Origin: Viscum album
Taxonomy: Eukaryota > Streptophyta > Magnoliopsida > Santalales > Viscaceae
Reading direction: 5' to 3'
Length of the DNA: 64,000 nt
Assembly (NCBI GenBank): GCA_963277665.1
Contig: OY728165.1
Location: forward strand, 1,152,362,050 to 1,152,426,049
Numbering within the stretch: position 1 is the first letter of the stretch; every line of letters starts with the position of its first letter. Made by a program: the position numbers and the translations under genes. Below, in pieces: positions 62,101-64,000 of the stretch. The notes beneath the pieces are model-generated. The model was not told the DNA's origin and did not search any database. It saw nothing but the letters and a program-made list of their open reading frames with translations.

Positions 62101-64000
62101 ATCCTCCCATGAGCCACTCATAAACAACACTAGTTCCACATTTCCACAAATCCTCATTAATATGGTGGGAATATTTCCTTACATATCTACATATGAATTT
62201 TAAGAAATTTTATATCAAGAAGGATGGGGTATGTAGAATAAATGGATATCAATGCACATTTATATGATCATATCTTTATTAATTCCTATGAATGTAAATA
62301 TTTTCAACTGATGTCATAGGGATGGTGTCATATCCCTATTTAAATCAACATCCAAAATTCCCATAAGAATTTGATAATTGTATATTAGGATCCACCAAAT
62401 AAATTGTTCAATTATAATGTTGAGATGGATCATATACTTATTCCTATAAACCAGATATAATTTCATTAAAATATTCTAATAGAATATTAGTATTTTGATC
62501 ATATCTTTGTCCCTATCAAGTCTAATATATTTATTAAAATAATTGTATAGATTATCATGAGTTGGGACCCACCATTATTACCATCAATATCCAATAATTT
62601 CATCATTATATTCCAAAATAAGATTAAGAGTGGAATAATTCCCCTATTTTCATCGACAATCATGATGTTCATTGACATACCCTCACACATTATAAAGCAT
62701 AGGATCACATCCATGTTCCCATCAACACCTGTAAAGGTCATAAGAATATTATGATGGATTCTCAGGAGATGAATCATATCATTATTTATAAAAACAATGA
62801 AGTTGTTCTTCATGAAATTATAAAAAAATTTGGTGGACGCATATATTCATTATAATACCCTTGAATTTTATCTTCATATCCCAATATCACCATAAGAGAC
62901 TCTATTTACAGATATTAATCATAATGTTAACTTCCCACCTTATGAAAAAAATTCATTATTGTTCTAATTTCGTATTCTAGATAAATAAAATATATATGAT
63001 GTTCATTTCAAGGAAAATATATAGCCAGAAGAAGAAAATTTCCCTTGGGGATAATAAAATCCTTTATGATAATCCATATATTATATATATGGTCTATGGA
63101 TATTTTACCTATCCTTTAATGAAAGAAGAATGTTATTTTCATGGATTCCTTCTCCGTGGACTGATAACCATGTAATCAATATGTACACCCCAATGTACCT
63201 GATATATAGGTCTTACACAAAATGATATAATGTTCAATTACAATTGTTTTCCTTCTAAATATTATTTTATATTTCTTAACCATAGGATAATGAATAACAA
63301 AAAGAAATATCCCAACTTTATAGCTAATAATAAATAATACACTATGAATTCCTTAAATGTTGGAAATAATCTGAGTGCTCTCAAACTCCTCCAAGAGTAT
63401 GTGTTTATGATTTTATTTTTATGAAATAGTAGATAGCTAATGTGAATTTCCTTTCATTGACTGGTAAAAATTAATATATGAAAATGATTTCCTTCCTATG
63501 GAAAATATATTTGAAAAAAACTATTGAGGTCATCTGTAGGATTTGAAAATTGAATACTTTTTTGATCCTCTCCATAGTATAAACAAATATCATTCTGCTT
63601 AATAAATCTTATGGTTCATTTTTTAGTCACTCCTAATTTTTATTATTCAATAGGTCCTCCATATTTCATGAATGTTGACCGAAAACATATATAAACTTTT
63701 TAAAACATATCAAAAATTAGTAACAACAAACTTACTTCATAGAGAAACTAATAAACTACTTCTAAACATCCACCCAATAATATGTATTAAATACTTTATT
63801 TTCCTGAAAAAGTATGTAACTAACTTTAAGTATTTCCAAATTAAGGAAACCAACAATCTAATAACCACATTTTCCAATTCCATGGAAACCAATCCAATGA
63901 CAATATATTTTGAAAAAAATTGTGTATGTTTCATCTATTATATCTATGACTTATATATCATTTATATTTGTGGACCTCCCCATGATGTTCATGTTAGAAT
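59101..64000. other. AT-rich stretch with no secure feature
   Basis: This part contains several small minus-strand frames (59467-59682, 59718-60014, 62499-62813, 63737-63934), none with a motif I can name. The left part may include the 5' LTR and leader of the copia relic to its left. Around 62270-62900 short phrases like GATCATATCTTTG and CCCTATCAA recur irregularly, but not as a clear tandem repeat. Confidence 0.4.

Noticed and set aside
62270..62900. Tandem satellite suggested by recurring GATCATATCTTT-like phrases
   Set aside because: Spacings of about 158, 69, 203 and 163 bp are irregular and the phrases are short; chance in AT-rich DNA is as likely.

Overview
The window looks like intergenic repeat DNA from a large, AT-rich plant nuclear genome. 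The evidence is Ty3/gypsy and Ty1/copia LTR retrotransposons at several stages of decay, primer-binding sites for plant initiator tRNA-Met, gypsy LTRs beginning TGTAAC or TGTGA, and general loss of CG dinucleotides in the older parts. I found no host protein-coding gene, no canonical tRNA or rRNA gene, and nothing bacterial. The species cannot be told from the sequence.

Positions 1-17550 are a young head-to-tail array of one non-autonomous gypsy element with a period of 6897-6898 bp: LTR1 (cut by the window start), internal 1, LTR2 (6453-10660), internal 2, LTR3 (13351-17550). The LTR is about 4.2 kb, longer than the 2.69 kb internal region. The internal region has a primer-binding site, one gag gene, no pol, and a Tekay/Del-type 3' end with a polypurine tract. 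Gag is open in copy 1 (371 codons) and stopped early in copy 2. Two structures are not explained by the usual element parts. Each LTR carries three hairpins that share a loop with the palindrome CGTACGTACG but have different, self-complementary stems. Each internal region carries, antisense to gag, a 114-bp GC-rich unit with tRNA-like A and B boxes, paired ends and a T5 run directly after its end.

Positions 17551-37852 hold relics. A plus-strand gypsy element (about 20489-30691) has LTRs of about 2.7 kb and a heavily mutated pol. A plus-strand copia element (about 30768-35674) with short LTRs of about 0.4 kb follows it after about 80 bp.

Positions 37858-48552 are a complete but dead gypsy insertion on the minus strand. 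It has LTRs of 3387 and 3385 bp, a perfect 5-bp target duplication TCAAT, a primer-binding site and a polypurine tract. RNase H and integrase relics are recognisable, but I could not find the reverse transcriptase core. Its LTRs contain GC-rich islands and a tandem repeat of about 40 bp.

Positions 48558-64000 hold a probable plus-strand copia fragment (about 49000-50700) and a better supported minus-strand copia relic (about 54486-59100). The remaining AT-rich stretches gave nothing I can name. Element boundaries are exact where LTR ends, PBS or target duplication agree, and are marked approximate elsewhere. Domain calls for decayed pol genes rest on translating by eye across stops and frameshifts.
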